From NCBI GenBank assembly GCA_963377175.1, contig CAUJNA010000466.1, positions 146,501 through 210,500 of the forward strand: 64,000 nt of DNA, read 5' to 3'. The notes under the pieces were generated by a model. It searched no databases. It worked only from the letters and a program-made list of their open reading frames with translations, and was not told the DNA's origin. This document shows, one piece after another, positions 11,946-22,800 of the stretch. Each line of letters starts with the position of its first letter. Within the stretch, counting starts at the first letter, position 1. Source of the DNA: Effrenium voratum. Its lineage: Eukaryota; Sar; Dinophyceae; Suessiales; Symbiodiniaceae. The translations under genes were made by a program, and so were the position numbers.

Positions 11946-12717
11946 TTCCTCTTTTTTGCGCTGGAGGTTTCTGAACAGTTGTGATTTCGGAGCTGGAGCT
12001 GCGGGAATGTACTTCGCGTACAACTTTGGACTGAAAAGTCGCGAGTCTCGCGCCAGAGCGTGGGAACGCACTTCGTATACTCCTTTGGAGCCCAAAAGAT
12101 TTCAAGTGTACAGGCATGAAAAAGCACCACTTGTCTGTCGTCCGCACACTGGTACCTTCTTTGAAAGGAAGAGCATGGACAGTCAGGTTTGTGTACGAAC
12201 GTTTTGGTGGCTTCTCATGTTGCGCAAGACAACAAAGCGTGCAAGGCAGCATGCGGACCTTTCTTGATCCAGTGTAGGAAACATGCCCAAGCGGCGGAAA
12301 GTCTATACAAGAGGCCGGCTCTCGTGTGGTGGCGGGCTGCGCCTGATGGGCACTGTTTCGCCGTTGGTGCCCACTGTTAAGAGGACACCGTCGAAATGGA
12401 ACACTTCTGCGCCGCAGAGAAGTGAAAGGGAGACAGAGAAAAGAAATGCCAACAGACATCAGCTTCAAGTAACAGTCCTTGTTCAAGGAAAAGCCTACAA
12501 AAACCGGCGAAAGAGCCATCCGTGTGACCAACCTTCGTTGGCCAGGTGCGCTTGGCCCAGGTGCGTAGCTCCATTCTTGAATGGCCCGAACTATTTCCTG
12601 GGGCAGCATCCCAACAAAAAGACCAGACATACCTAGTCCGCCTAAAAAACAATGCAACAATGTGCTGGGCCAACAGCTGCATATCATCATTCCTGGCAAG
12701 ACATGACAGTTGTGCAT
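11923..12717 (-). CDS. Uncharacterised 264-codon open frame
   Basis: The longest frame between 9 and 16 kb. Its first part (for example PQEIVRAIQEWSY, near residue 40) looks protein-like. Later parts are Arg/Ser-rich, and competing frames exist on the plus strand (12283-12636, starting MPKRRK). No domain was recognised. It may be partly coding or purely chance. Confidence 0.2.
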   Translation of the reverse strand: MHNCHVLPGMMICSCWPSTLLHCFLGGLGMSGLFVGMLPQEIVRAIQEWSYAPGPSAPGQRRLVTRMALSPVFVGFSLNKDCYLKLMSVGISFLCLPFTSLRRRSVPFRRCPLNSGHQRRNSAHQAQPATTREPASCIDFPPLGHVSYTGSRKVRMLPCTLCCLAQHEKPPKRSYTNLTVHALPFKEGTSVRTTDKWCFFMPVHLKSFGLQRSIRSAFPRSGARLATFQSKVVREVHSRSSSSEITTVQKPPAQKRGMDRQTDR

Positions 12718-12929
12718 GCTAAGTTAGCCCACATGTATGGGTTTTATGAAGGTACCACTTTGCATATTAAGAAGTGCGTTTAGTTGCTTAGCACTCTCAT
12801 GTTTTGCAGATTCTACCAGGAAGCAGATGGATGAGGTTGTTTAGAAGCATTTTGTTGGAGCTTGCATTTTGTAAAGCAGAAGGTTGGGCCTGCTCGGCGT
12901 GGATCATTGGGGGGGGAAGGTGAGCATAC

Positions 12930-13045
12930 ATGTATGTATCTATGTATATATATACATATATATATATAGATATATCTATATATATATATATACATATGTT
13001 TAAAAAACACAAAATGTGTATTTTATATATATATATATATATATG
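12930..13045. repeat. TA-rich microsatellites
   Basis: Two (TA)n-type tracts, about 12936-12995 and 13023-13045, separated by ATGTTTAAAAAACAC. Confidence 0.95.
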
Positions 13046-13149
13046 TGCAAACCGCCGGCCCTTCTTCGACCAACCCCGTTTCCCGTGTTTGCGCCCACCC
13101 AGCGCCGACCGAAAGCCGACAGCCGACAGCCGCCGAACGCCGCCTGCAC

Positions 13150-13197
13150 CGCGGCGAGCTGGCGATCTTTGGCCAGGAGCTGCTGCTCCAGCTGCGC
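13150..13197 (-). CDS. Coiled-coil exon, host gene A
   Basis: 48 nt, 16 codons: AQLEQQLLAKDRQLAA. Preceded by ATCGAG (acceptor), followed by GTGCAG (GT donor), phase 0 at both ends. The Gln/Leu/Lys heptad pattern matches the other gene A exons. The surrounding GC-rich frames on the plus strand are weaker. Confidence 0.5.
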
Positions 13198-13199
13198 CT

Positions 13200-14370
13200 C
13201 GATTCGAGGCCCCGGGTCGCGACCGGCAGCGGCAATTCCAGGCTGAGCGGCCGAAACGCCCGTGGGGGCGAGAAGGGGGCGAGAACAAGGAAGGGCTGGG
13301 GCTTTAGCCCCCCCACGGGGCGAAAAGAAGGGCGTGGGGGTGGGTTGTTAAAGCCCCAAAGACTGGCTCGAAATGCAGTTCTGCGTGGTCCGGTCGGGGT
13401 CAAAGCTGGCTCGAGCCCTTCGGTTCCGGTTCAAAGGGTCTTGTTCTGTGGGTTTCCCGGGTTACCCCGGTTCCGATGTTTTCTTGTTTTTTTTGTTTTC
13501 CCCCCGAAGATTTGTTATTGAAGTTCCACATGCCTTTGTTTTGCAGATCTTGGTAAACAAAAAACAACCACCAATCAGAAGGGTTTTTGGAAAGCCGATG
13601 TTTGAGATGCCTGGACCAAAGACCAAAGAACGTAGATTGGCGTTTTACTTTCGAAGACAGTTATAGGCTTTTTAAACTCATAGTGTCATATAGGGATTCG
13701 CTTAGACCAAAGACGAGGTAAGCCCATCTGCCCAAGCTGATGGCAAGAACCCTGAAAAGCCCATCTATTGGGGACCCGGTTGGTCCCCTTTTCTGGCTTC
13801 CATGTCGCAAGGGAGGCCAAGATAATGAGGAGAGGCAGCCAAATGGCAAGGACTTGAAAGAACAGCCTGGATGATAGTCCACAGAACCCCGTCCGGGATA
13901 GTGGACAATGGGGCACTGAAGCCAGGCAAGACCCAGCTACATCTTGGGGGGACAAAGCAGGGGGAAAACAGCCCACCCCACAACAGACACAGCTGAGAAA
14001 ATGAAGCGGACACGGAAAAGAACAAGCCCCGATGCTTGTTTCCTGATAGACTATTGTGGGAATGTTAAAAGTGGGCCTGCTTTGGACTGCTTGGGGACCA
14101 GCTCAGAGTAGGAAACCATCTGAACCACTGTCAATCTTTATTGTGCAACCAAATGGTTTTGGATTTTGGTGAGTCACCCCCATTTCTGAGTGGTAGTTTG
14201 GTGAAACCCGATGTCATCCCTTTACAGTAGATGCGGGTTTGTCCCAAAATCAGGATTCGGACCCCCAAGATGAGTGGTTTCCATTTTGGTTCTCATTTAA
14301 CCCTAACCAAAAGGGAGGGTCAACTCAGAAAACGACGAGCCGCCCATGTCGGTAAGTGACCGGCATCCAA
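13200..14370. other. No gene recognised; probably intron
   Basis: GC-rich near the exon, then mixed sequence. Nothing with coding character was found. Confidence 0.35.
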
Positions 14371-14377
14371 AAGACAC

Positions 14378-14438
14378 CCAGGAACTCCTCCGAACGTCGG
14401 TCCGCCTTGTCCCTCCGCAAGTCTGCCACCAGCCGTGC
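14378..14438 (-). CDS. Coiled-coil exon, host gene A
   Basis: 61 nt reading ARLVADLRRDKADRRSEEFL behind the acceptor TTCGCCAG. It ends CTGG followed by GTGTCT. Charged helix with heptad-spaced Leu/Ala. It starts in phase 0 and ends in phase 1. Neighbouring gene A exon candidates lie on the same strand on both sides. Confidence 0.5.
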
Positions 14439-14689
14439 CTGGCGAAACGCGCAGCGATTGAGTGGCCGCCCAATGGGTCCTTTTGGAGAAACAGAACTGA
14501 AATAGCAAAGCTCAAAAATCCAGGAGCTCGGCAAGTGAGTAAAGAGCTTTTCAACATCCTTGGCACAAAATGGTCCTTCCGTAAAGTGATTATAGTCCAG
14601 GAACTCGGGGGGCTGAAGAAAATGGGTGTTCGTTTTTGGAGTTTGCACCTTCTCAATGAGCTTGGCAGTGTTCAGCGGACATGTGGTCG

Positions 14690-14915
14690 GACGAAGAAGA
14701 ACAAAGAAGACGAAGAAGACGGAAGAAGAAGGAAGAAGAAGGAAGAAGAAGGAAGAAGAAGGAAGAAGAAGGAAGAAGGAGGAGGAGGAAGAAGAAAGAA
14801 GGAGGAAGAAGGAAGAAGAAGGAAGAAGGATGAGAAAGGAAGAAGGATGAGGAAGGACGAAGGAAGGAAGAAGGAAGGAGGAAGGAGGAAGGAAGAAGGA
14901 AGAAGGAAGAAGGAT
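14690..14915 (+). repeat. Purine (GAA/GGA) microsatellite
   Basis: Imperfect GGAAGAA repeats. A purine-only strand this long could form triplex DNA. The Lys/Glu-rich open frame (14346-14933) is a repeat artefact. Confidence 0.95.
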
Positions 14916-14939
14916 CAGCTTCCCTCTCATTGATGGTTT

Positions 14940-15035
14940 GAATCGACGCTTAGGTTGGGCGGGTTCCCGTTCACCCTCAACAACCAGAGGTTCAAATCCC
15001 CAGTCCCCACCAATCCAAACCACCAAGTAGGGTCA
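14940..15035 (+). mobile_element. SINE-like element copy 1
   Basis: Contains GGTTCAAATCC at 14989-14999, which fits the RNA polymerase III B-box consensus. It is followed by the shared tail CAATCCAAACCACC at 15011-15024. Related copies are at about 32310-32385, 39350-39440 and 44530-44595. A clear A box and a 3' tail were not seen. Confidence 0.4.
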
Positions 15036-16030
15036 ACCTAGGTCACCTTGGATGGAATCCCTGTTGCTTTCCTCCACAGAACAAGACCTGAGTCGCAATG
15101 GTACTAAAATGGTCGTAATCCCAGAACCATGTACAGGATTAAGAAGGCGGCCGCAGCTATTTATGGCTGGGATCGCCCCTTACAAACCTTCATCTACCCG
15201 GGGTTTGATTGTGGCTCTGATATCTCTCACCATATCCGCACACGTGAGATCTCTCTCACCGGGTGTTCTGTTTGACCTGGTGGTCCCAGAGGATCGATTT
15301 TTGTTGGTCACAGAAAGTGGCCATGAAGCCTTCCCAGTTTCCCACAGCCCATCGAAGACATATCAAGGGGAACACGAGCCAACTACCATCCACACCTCTT
15401 GCAACATGGGTTCTCAAACAGCGACAAAAACAACACGGTCTGACTGCAAAATCCCTTTCTTCATTCTTTCAGGCATTCGCCTTCTTTCTTCACAGACTCC
15501 CGTTGGCTCCTGGAAATCGATGACAGATTTACGAGATTCTGAGAACTGCATCTAGTGAACCTTCTGCAAAGAATCTGCTCGCTGAGCCCCAAAGTCTGTC
15601 CTTGTCTTCTCCCTACTGCCTCTGGTGTGGTTTCTCCCAACTCGAGACGCTGTGAGGTTGGTTGCTGGATATGTCTTGCCATATGCTTCCAAATCAAACA
15701 AAGCTCGAAAAAATAAACCAAAATAGGAGCATTCCTGCAAATGCCTTTCGTGTCTTATTGTCATATAGACGTGAGATGTGTGTACCATCAAGATTTGCTT
15801 AAAGATTCATCTCTCTATATCTTCGCACAAGCATCCCTGCCCCCAAGACCCATCAAAAAGGGTTCTGCTTTCGGTGTCCCTTCAAAACCAAAACAAAAGC
15901 TTGGCTTCAGCAAACACACAGAGATGACCACACTCTTGGTTTAGTCAATTTGGGGTGTCCAAATGCTTTGAACCCCCAAAACGTCTACTTCGGTTTTCTA
16001 TTCTTGGCGTCAGACACACTTGGTTGGGAC
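15036..16030. other. No gene recognised
   Basis: A 167-codon frame on the plus strand (15052-15555) is open but has no motif and no supporting splice sites. It is not called a gene. Confidence 0.3.
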
Positions 16031-16034
16031 AATC

Positions 16035-16084
16035 TTCGGGGTCTCAAAGGCGTCCTGCGCGCGCGCCTCGGGCTCCTCCCGCGC
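16035..16084 (-). CDS. Exon candidate, host gene A
   Basis: Reads AREEPEARAQDAFETPK behind acceptor GGAGTGCAG. The donor would be GA (ACCCC then GAAGAT) or lie slightly downstream. Acidic, Ala-rich peptide consistent with a linker between coiled coils. Confidence 0.4.
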
Positions 16085-16671
16085 CTGCACTCCCGGAAAA
16101 AACGGGAGGTGCGAAGGAACGCTCCGATGGTTTTTCCCCCAAGGCTCGAAACATCAGCTTTCGGGCCAGTTCCCCTGACTGACTGACCCGCCTGATCATT
16201 TGGCTTCCACGGTTGGGGTATATAAATGATTTTCAGATCGGAGGCTCGGAAATGATGAAGGGCGAACCTATGACGCTGGAAACCCGTGAGAAACCAATGA
16301 GTTTCCCTCAGTAGCAGGGGATTGTATCTGGAAACCAGACTCAACTTGTCCTATCGAAACATCTGGGAAACCTATGGGGTATGGATGCGAATTTAGGTCA
16401 GAATCGCCCAGAAACACAAACTAGAACCAAATAGGGATAGGGTGCTGCTGATCGGGCAATTCGATCCATTGAAGGAAAAAAAACACGATGGTTTCCTGGG
16501 ATCTTTGAAGATAACCGAAAACTGCCCTGTGAGTCCGATATTTGGTCAGTTAGCTCCTGTTGGCTCAAGCATCAACAAACGCACAAGGAAACACCTGAGT
16601 GCGAACCTTCTGTATATCGCCCAGTTAGGCTTGGTTCTGTGGCACACGGCACACGCATACACGCATACAAT

Positions 16672-16725
16672 CTCACACACACACACACTCACACTCACTC
16701 ACACACACACACACACACCAAGCAA
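16672..16725. repeat. (CA)n microsatellite
   Basis: CACACA runs with CTCACT interruptions. Confidence 0.95.
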
Positions 16726-17030
16726 CAACACGTAAGAGCAATGATGGCGTGTCGATCAACCTGCAGGATCAAGCCAGCGGGTTCGGATACATTGGGAGCT
16801 TTTCTGTTGCAGCTTGTCTTTTGGCACCAGCCGGCTGGTCTGAGCAATCTGGTGATTGCGCTTCTCTGTACGCTCCGGCTTCGCCAGAAGCAAAGAAACG
16901 GTAAGTCGGGATGGACGTACATCGCTGGTTGCTCCCGTCTTTACATATGGCTGAATTAGACCGAGCTGGGTGAAGAGCCCTGTAAGCATCTCCACCCTGC
17001 TGAAGATTCATCAGCTTGCGCTTCTTGCGC

Positions 17031-17441
17031 TCAGCATGGGTTGCAGGCGAAGACAAAGCAATAGTAAATGCCTCCAAAGCCCAATTGGCGGCCATACTGG
17101 CAATACTTGCCGCAGCTGCACTGCAGGTTCTGCGGTTCACCAGTGCTTGGTGACCAGTCTGCGGACCGCAGAGTCGTGTTGCCAGCCTGGTGGCCCTTTG
17201 CAGCTGGCTGCACGCTTCCTCGCAGAGTAGCTGTAGCTGTGGCATTGGTGAAGTTGGTGGAGTTGCAGCCACGGCAAGAACAGGATTGGCCAAACCAAGC
17301 ATCCTCCAGCTTCTCACACGTGAGGCCGCAACTGCAAGACACCAAGTTGCCCCAGTGTGTCTCATTGCTGGGAGCGATTTCTGAGCCACCAAGGGCCACC
17401 ATCAGCAGCATGGGCAAGGCACGAAGGCTCGTCACGGCCAT
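17031..17441 (-). CDS. Possible small secreted Cys-rich protein
   Basis: 136 codons. Residues 1-19 (MAVTSLRALPMLLMVALGG) form a good signal peptide. The rest carries clustered cysteines: SCSCGLTC near 36-43, SCSCRGC near 55, CSCGKYC near 109, and a C-terminal CNPC. Four Asn-X-Thr/Ser sites lie between them. No known family was recognised. A second frame (16769-17392, minus) overlaps and also has some protein character, so the gene may contain a short intron with a frame change near 17180-17230. If real, it would be an extracellular or wall-associated protein. Confidence 0.35.
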   Translation of the reverse strand: MAVTSLRALPMLLMVALGGSEIAPSNETHWGNLVSCSCGLTCEKLEDAWFGQSCSCRGCNSTNFTNATATATLRGSVQPAAKGHQAGNTTLRSADWSPSTGEPQNLQCSCGKYCQYGRQLGFGGIYYCFVFACNPC

Positions 17442-17799
17442 GCTGAAGAAGCGCTAAGAGCTATCTGACGGAATCTAGCGAGCCAGTCTGAATTGCGGTC
17501 AAATTGGCACAGTCAGCACCCACAAAACAGAATGGACGGACAAGCACTTGGTCTTGATTTCCCAGGAACACCCTTTCGCAGTGGCAGACTTGACGCCATG
17601 TTGCAGAATACTTTGCCGTGACGATTGACACCAATTTTCGGTGATGCCGGTTCAAAACTAAATGCCCTCATGTTGCCCTCCCAACTCGCATGGAAGGGGT
17701 GCCGCGTACACCCTCTGTGTTCACCTGAGGACCCCTTCAAATGCAAACCACTTCTCTCCGGTTGACTTTGCGTCCACCCCAGGTCCTCTGATGGGTGGG

Positions 17800-17915
17800 C
17801 GATGCGTTCACCCACTACCCCACACCCACTACCCCACACCCAAAACCCACACCCAAAACCCCCCCCACACCTACCCCTCCACCCCACACCCCACCCACCC
17901 ACCCAACCCCCAGCC
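17800..17915. repeat. C/A-rich low-complexity tract
   Basis: CCCACACCC and CACCCACTACC units. The intron side of the exon at 17919-18011. Confidence 0.85.
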
Positions 17916-17918
17916 ACC

Positions 17919-18011
17919 CCGCGCCTTGGGCACCACACGCTGCAGCTCCCGGATCTGCTGGTCCCGCACCCTCACCAGCGACGACATCAGCTCCAGCTCC
18001 TTCTGCTTGGC
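17919..18011 (-). CDS. Coiled-coil exon, host gene A
   Basis: A 93-nt segment beginning AKQKELELMSSLVRVRDQQ and continuing IRELQRVVPKAR. Acceptor CCGCAG; donor GTGGCT after CGCGG. Leu and Val repeat with heptad spacing, typical of a long coiled-coil protein. The flanking frames are Pro/Thr low complexity. It is among the most convincing gene A exons. Confidence 0.6.
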
Positions 18012-18073
18012 CTGCGGAATGCGGCGAATGGATCCATTCGGATCCAGCGCGTGGCCACTCCAGGACCTTCAGC

Positions 18074-18134
18074 CCGCCTCCAGCAGCAGCCGCTGCTCCT
18101 CCTCCTTCATCTGAAGCTGAGCCGGCACGTAGCC
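18074..18134 (-). CDS. Coiled-coil exon, host gene A
   Basis: Reads GYVPAQLQMKEEEQRLLLEA behind acceptor GCCGCCAG. It is followed by a possible GC donor (GCGG then GCTGAA) or, in the same frame, a TGA stop. The gap to the next exon candidate is only about 60 nt, so one of the two borders may be misplaced. Charged helix. Confidence 0.5.
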
Positions 18135-18980
18135 CTGGCGGCAAACCAAGTTACCAAAAAAAAGCAACTGCTGGCCTTTGAGCGCTTCTCCATCTGTAGA
18201 CCCTCTTTCCTGCTGTAGAACTCATCTAGAAGGCTTTTCAGGTCAAGTCGCTCCAACCCCGGCTAGTGCGCTTCTGGACGAAGAAGGTCCCCCGGGAAAA
18301 AACAAAAACATGAGCAAGACACAACCCCGGGCCAAATGGGATGGGCTCCATTCCCCGAAACATGGGCGCTCAAACCGCACCCACCAAACAGGCAGAAAAC
18401 TGGATGGCCCCGCTGGCGATTGGGAAGCCAAGCTGCAACTGGACTCCATCTGGGCGTGTCTCTTTTTGTGGGGGAACCTCCAAAGTGGATTTCGTTGGTC
18501 CTTTTGGCTTTTCTCTCCACACAAGAAAGGGGCAGAACAAAATAATATCTTGGCTTTTCAAGATGAGGTGAACTCCAATGGCTTTCACCCGACCCCCCCC
18601 ATCCCCAAAATCCACTAAAGACGTAAATATGGGATCCCATAAGACACCCCATTCTTTTCCTCCCCCCCACTCACCCTCGTCCACACCCCACAACATGGCT
18701 CTTCCAGAGATCGACGCCGTGCCGATCGCTTAACGATTTGAAGATGAAGATGGTGGACAAAGCACCTAGTAATTCGGTGCAAGAGTTGGTCTATCCAAAA
18801 ATACTCAAAGATGGAGTTTGGAGCGCCAGCTTGAGGATGCACAAAGCATTGGACAACGTGGAAAAGCAATTGAAAAGAGATTGTGAGTGCAAGCAATGGA
18901 CATGCCAAGGCACCGTGTGAGGGAGGGAAGAGTGTGCCAACGAGGAATGTGAGGCTCGTGAGTGTGCATGCTCCGTATCA
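18135..18980. other. No gene recognised
   Basis: Mixed unique sequence with a C-run and no convincing frame. Confidence 0.3.
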
Positions 18981-18989
18981 CTCATCTGC

Positions 18990-19130
18990 ATTGCTTTGCG
19001 CTCCCCTGCGAAGTCGGCGAATTTCAGACCTTTCCGTTCGCTCCAGCCGAGGCGGAACAAGTCGGCCTCCAGCGAAGCGCCGGCTTGGAGCGAGTGCACG
19101 GCCTCGCGCGCCGAGCGAGGAGGAGCCGGA
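18990..19130 (-). CDS. Exon-like open segment
   Basis: An open frame with protein-like composition (AGASLEADLFRLGWSERKG, then LKFADFAGER). Borders were not determined. Possibly an upstream exon of gene A. Not recognised. Confidence 0.3.
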
Positions 19131-19547
19131 ACCCAACTGGCGGAGTGGACCCGAAGGAAACCGAAGGACGCCTCACCCAGCCCATTTGTAGAAGCGGAAT
19201 CTCTGTTTTGAAGCGGACCCCGAGTTGCTTTTGCAGGCTTTTGTGAATTTGCTGCGGAGCAAGCTGGGTTGTCCCAATGAGACACAAGCGAAAACACTGC
19301 CATGCAACGGGAAAATATTCTCCCTCCAAACGTTTGGAAAGCGGAAAACGCTGCAAAGGAAACCCAGAGAGATTCAGACGGTAGGTATCAATGGCGTTTC
19401 TGGCTGTGGATTTGCTTTACGAATGCAGGCTCTGCACTGTTATATTGCATCGGCCGAGGTCTTGCCGACAGGGGACAACATGAAAACTGGTGTCCCAAAA
19501 AGGCTTCTCACATACTGCTCAAAAAATCATCTTCAAAAAAAGCGGTG

Positions 19548-19676
19548 GGACCATAGGTGTCCTTTTAGGAAAATAAAATTGCCTGCTAGATGATTGAACC
19601 GCCAGGTAAACCAGGAATTGCCTTTTCCATTTTTCAAGCAAAACAAGTTCAAAAAGGACACCTATGGATGGGAAAA
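19548..19676. repeat. Small inverted repeat
   Basis: Arms CCATAGGTGTCCTTTT (about 19551-19566) and AAAAGGACACCTATGG (about 19657-19672) are exact reverse complements about 90 bp apart. It lies just outside the LTR element and is probably an older foldback insertion. Confidence 0.6.
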
Positions 19677-19728
19677 GGTTACCCTTTTTTGGGGGAACTG
19701 CGCTCCTGGTACATCGATCCATCCATCC

Positions 19729-19733
19729 TCTTT
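19729..19733. repeat. Target-site duplication, left copy
   Basis: TCTTT directly abuts the left LTR and is repeated as TCTTT at 26948-26952. Five base pairs is the usual duplication length for Ty1/copia integrases. Confidence 0.9.
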
Positions 19734-19832
19734 TGACAAACTTTATGGCAGCTGGCTCTTGTTTCTTCTGGCTGCGGATAGATACATGCACTTGATCATA
19801 GCCAAAAGGCGGAGACCTGTCAACTCTATGCA
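19734..19832 (-). repeat. 3' LTR (99 bp)
   Basis: TG...CA termini; 98 of 99 bases equal the copy at 26849-26947. Unusually short for a copia element. Confidence 0.93.
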
Positions 19833-19842
19833 GGCCCCCTTG
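19833..19842 (-). promoter_or_regulatory. Polypurine tract
   Basis: On the minus strand AAGGGGGCC precedes the 3' LTR directly, the expected position for plus-strand DNA priming. It is short, and its last two bases are CC. Confidence 0.6.
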
Positions 19843-19866
19843 AGGACATGCCCATGTGGCAATTCC

Positions 19867-22800
19867 TCACACATGTAGTGCCATGCCATGTTCACCTTCG
19901 ATGAACTGCAGGCACATCTCTGTACACAATTCTTGAATTCTAGGGCCGGCCAAGTGCTTTGTACCCAGGTCAGCACTGTTCTTTGCTGTTCCTACTTTCT
20001 CTAATCGTATCTCTCCCTCATGAATGCGTTGTTGCAGCCAAAGGAAGCATCTTGATATATGCTTTGCTTTTCCATGTCCTCGCCTCGACATCAGAGCTTT
20101 CGCTGCCGAGGCGTCGAATACAAGCACCGCTTCAAAATCGCAACCCAAATCTTTCATCGTCGAGATTCCTCCAAGAAGTGTCGACCCAGCTTTGATACCA
20201 GCGTAAAATTCGCTTTCGCCTGAAGACAAAGCAATCACATGCTGCGTTGCACTGTAGAATTTCAACAAGTGTCGCCCATGATATAATGCACCACACGATG
20301 TGGATTTCCGAGTCTGCACGCACCCACCATCGTCTGAATCACTGTACATCCTCAAACATGTTTGCGTTGGTTGCTCATCATACCGCCAGACCAACCTCTT
20401 ACACCCAGAAAGATATCTCACCAACCGTTTCAAGCCATTCCAAGAGCCCTTAGTTGGGTGTTGCATTGACCTCGCCAGCTCCTTCGATGCGAAGTGAATG
20501 TCCGGACGGTCCAACGCCAAATAATTGCACCGCATTACCAAACTCCTATATTGTGAGGCATCCGATGGTTCCAACGGCGTCACATCTCCACCGTCATTGG
20601 AAACTCCGGGGCTGCTGACTGATTTGCCTTGCTGCAAATTCAGAGTGTTCACGAGAATTTCAACGTGTCTCGGATCTGCCTCGATTGTGGTTGCATATTC
20701 ACCATAACACACAAGCCGATTCAGTACGCTCACTTCTCGCACGTCAGGTTCATCAGGCCCAAGCAGGCCTCCAAACTTCAGCTCGTACCTCTCTTCCAGC
20801 ATGCTTTTCATCCAAAACAAATCATCTTCAAAACCCAAAGTTGTAATATCGTCTCCGTGGAGGGTCACCTGCAAATCCCTCGTCTGATTGCAGAATAGCA
20901 CCGGAGAGCCAATGCCAGGGCAAAATCCTGCTGTCGTGAAACAGTCCGTTATCTCCAATTCCCAACAAGCAGCAGCGTCCCTGCACCCATACATTGCTTT
21001 GTTGAGACGTCCACATTTGCCTGGCCCCACACCTGCTTCATCCGGCAATTGCACGTAGACCAACCTAAAAATCTTCGCCGTCCAATGCGCCCTCCGAACG
21101 TCAAGAAACATCACCTTCTTGCGGCGCCCTTTGTGGTCTCGCTCATTCCCAGACCTCTGAAGACTCAAGAGCATCCTGATTGACTCCAGCGGCGGCGTAG
21201 CAGCAAAGATCGCCTCGATCTCCGAGGATCTGACCTCTTGCACGACCAATCTGCTGCGGTAGTTTGGTCGGTTGATGTCGCCCTTGTCCAGGTCGATCCA
21301 GCGCGTGCTAATGGGCGGCTTGCCGGTTGCTTTGTAACACTCGTCCGTGTCAACAACCGTCCAAACCTGATACCGCTGAGCATAGTCGATTTCTTCTGCC
21401 CGTGCCGCCTGTACTTTGGATGCTTCCAAAGCTTTCCCAGAAACCTCATCCACAAAAGTGCACCAGTCTTCATCCGGAACTGTACTCAAATCCAAATCCT
21501 CCTCCTGGTTGGTCGGACCAAACTCCAAAGCGCTCATGGGGATACGCTTCTTCAGTTGCTTGCGCAGTCCACGCAAAATACTGCGAATAAGAGGTCGGGG
21601 GTACACTTCACACTGCTTTGCTTTGCCCCCAACCAAAGGAACATGCCGATGCCAATTCCTCCCTTCTCGCACAAAATAAAACAACGTCTCTGTTCTGTAA
21701 CAGTTGTCCGGGATCTTGAAGTGCAAGTCAGAGCGGGAGGCGCTGTGTACATCTCGAAGATCTTGCAGCAAAATGCCATTGCTCAAATCCAAAGTCACCC
21801 TCCTTGTTACACTCTCCCAACAAGGACCCTTTTGTCCAGGCATCCGGCCCGTCCTGGCACCGTCATCTGTACGCCTCCAAACAGCGATAGCATCAGGATC
21901 ATTTGAACATCGTTTTGCAAGTTCCTCTGCAATACACACACTGTCTGTCAAGTATGCCGTCGGTTTGCGCACACGTCCAACACCATGCTCATCTTGTATA
22001 AACATTCCTTGCTCACACATATCTCCGACCACTTTCAAAACACCTGGAAGTTGCTCCACCTCCTTCACACATTCGTACTTCCAAGAGGCCGCCGTCTCCG
22101 GATGTTCATGCACAAAATACTTCCCTCGTTCATGTTGTCGAGCATATTGTTTGCAGCAAAACTGTAAATGCTGTTCACCTTCACGAAGTTTGCTCTCCAT
22201 AATCTCAGGGTCGGCTCTGTCCTTGTTCAAATTCTGCATTTGCGAAAATGGCCCACATGGCGGGCATCCAATCAATAAATCTGGACTCAACCATTCAATC
22301 AGATCTGCAGCTCGCTTCCGCACTTCAGCAATTGTAAAATCCCACGGGTTGCCGTACTCATCGCTTGTAGTCAGGTCTAAAGCCACGCCGCTTCCTATGC
22401 CACGTCTTCTTGCCTCGTCTGAAACTCTCGGCGGTGAGAACAGCTCTGCAATAATAGGCTGACCCAAATCATAAGCATCCTGCACCGAAATGGCCCCCAC
22501 TTGCAGAAGAAGACGTCGATCTTCGATGTCCTCCTCCATCAGCAACATAGCAGTCTCACAGATACTCGCTTCTCGCACGGCTTCCTTGAAATCTGTGGAT
22601 TGCCCTCTGCTCATCACATGCAAAGCACCAATCTGCATAGCAGGAGCGCTATCGTCTCCAGCTGAATTCTCATCACTCATCAGCACAACGTCATCTCCAC
22701 CTCCACCTGCAGCTGTACCCATATCTGAATCCAGACCACCTCCCAAGGCTGCCTCATTGCGAACGGCCCCCTCGGATACTTGGCCCGAGACATCCCCAAG

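Noticed and set aside
14285..14310. CCATTTTGGTTCTCA as a spliced-leader relic
   Set aside because: Only the central CCATTTTGG matches, and the same word is common in the dispersed repeat family.
14346..14933. 195-codon Lys/Glu-rich frame
   Set aside because: Runs through a GGAAGAA microsatellite. The only protein-like part of this interval is the minus-strand exon at 14378-14438.
15052..15555. 167-codon plus-strand frame as a gene
   Set aside because: No motif, no splice context, and it starts inside a SINE-like neighbourhood.
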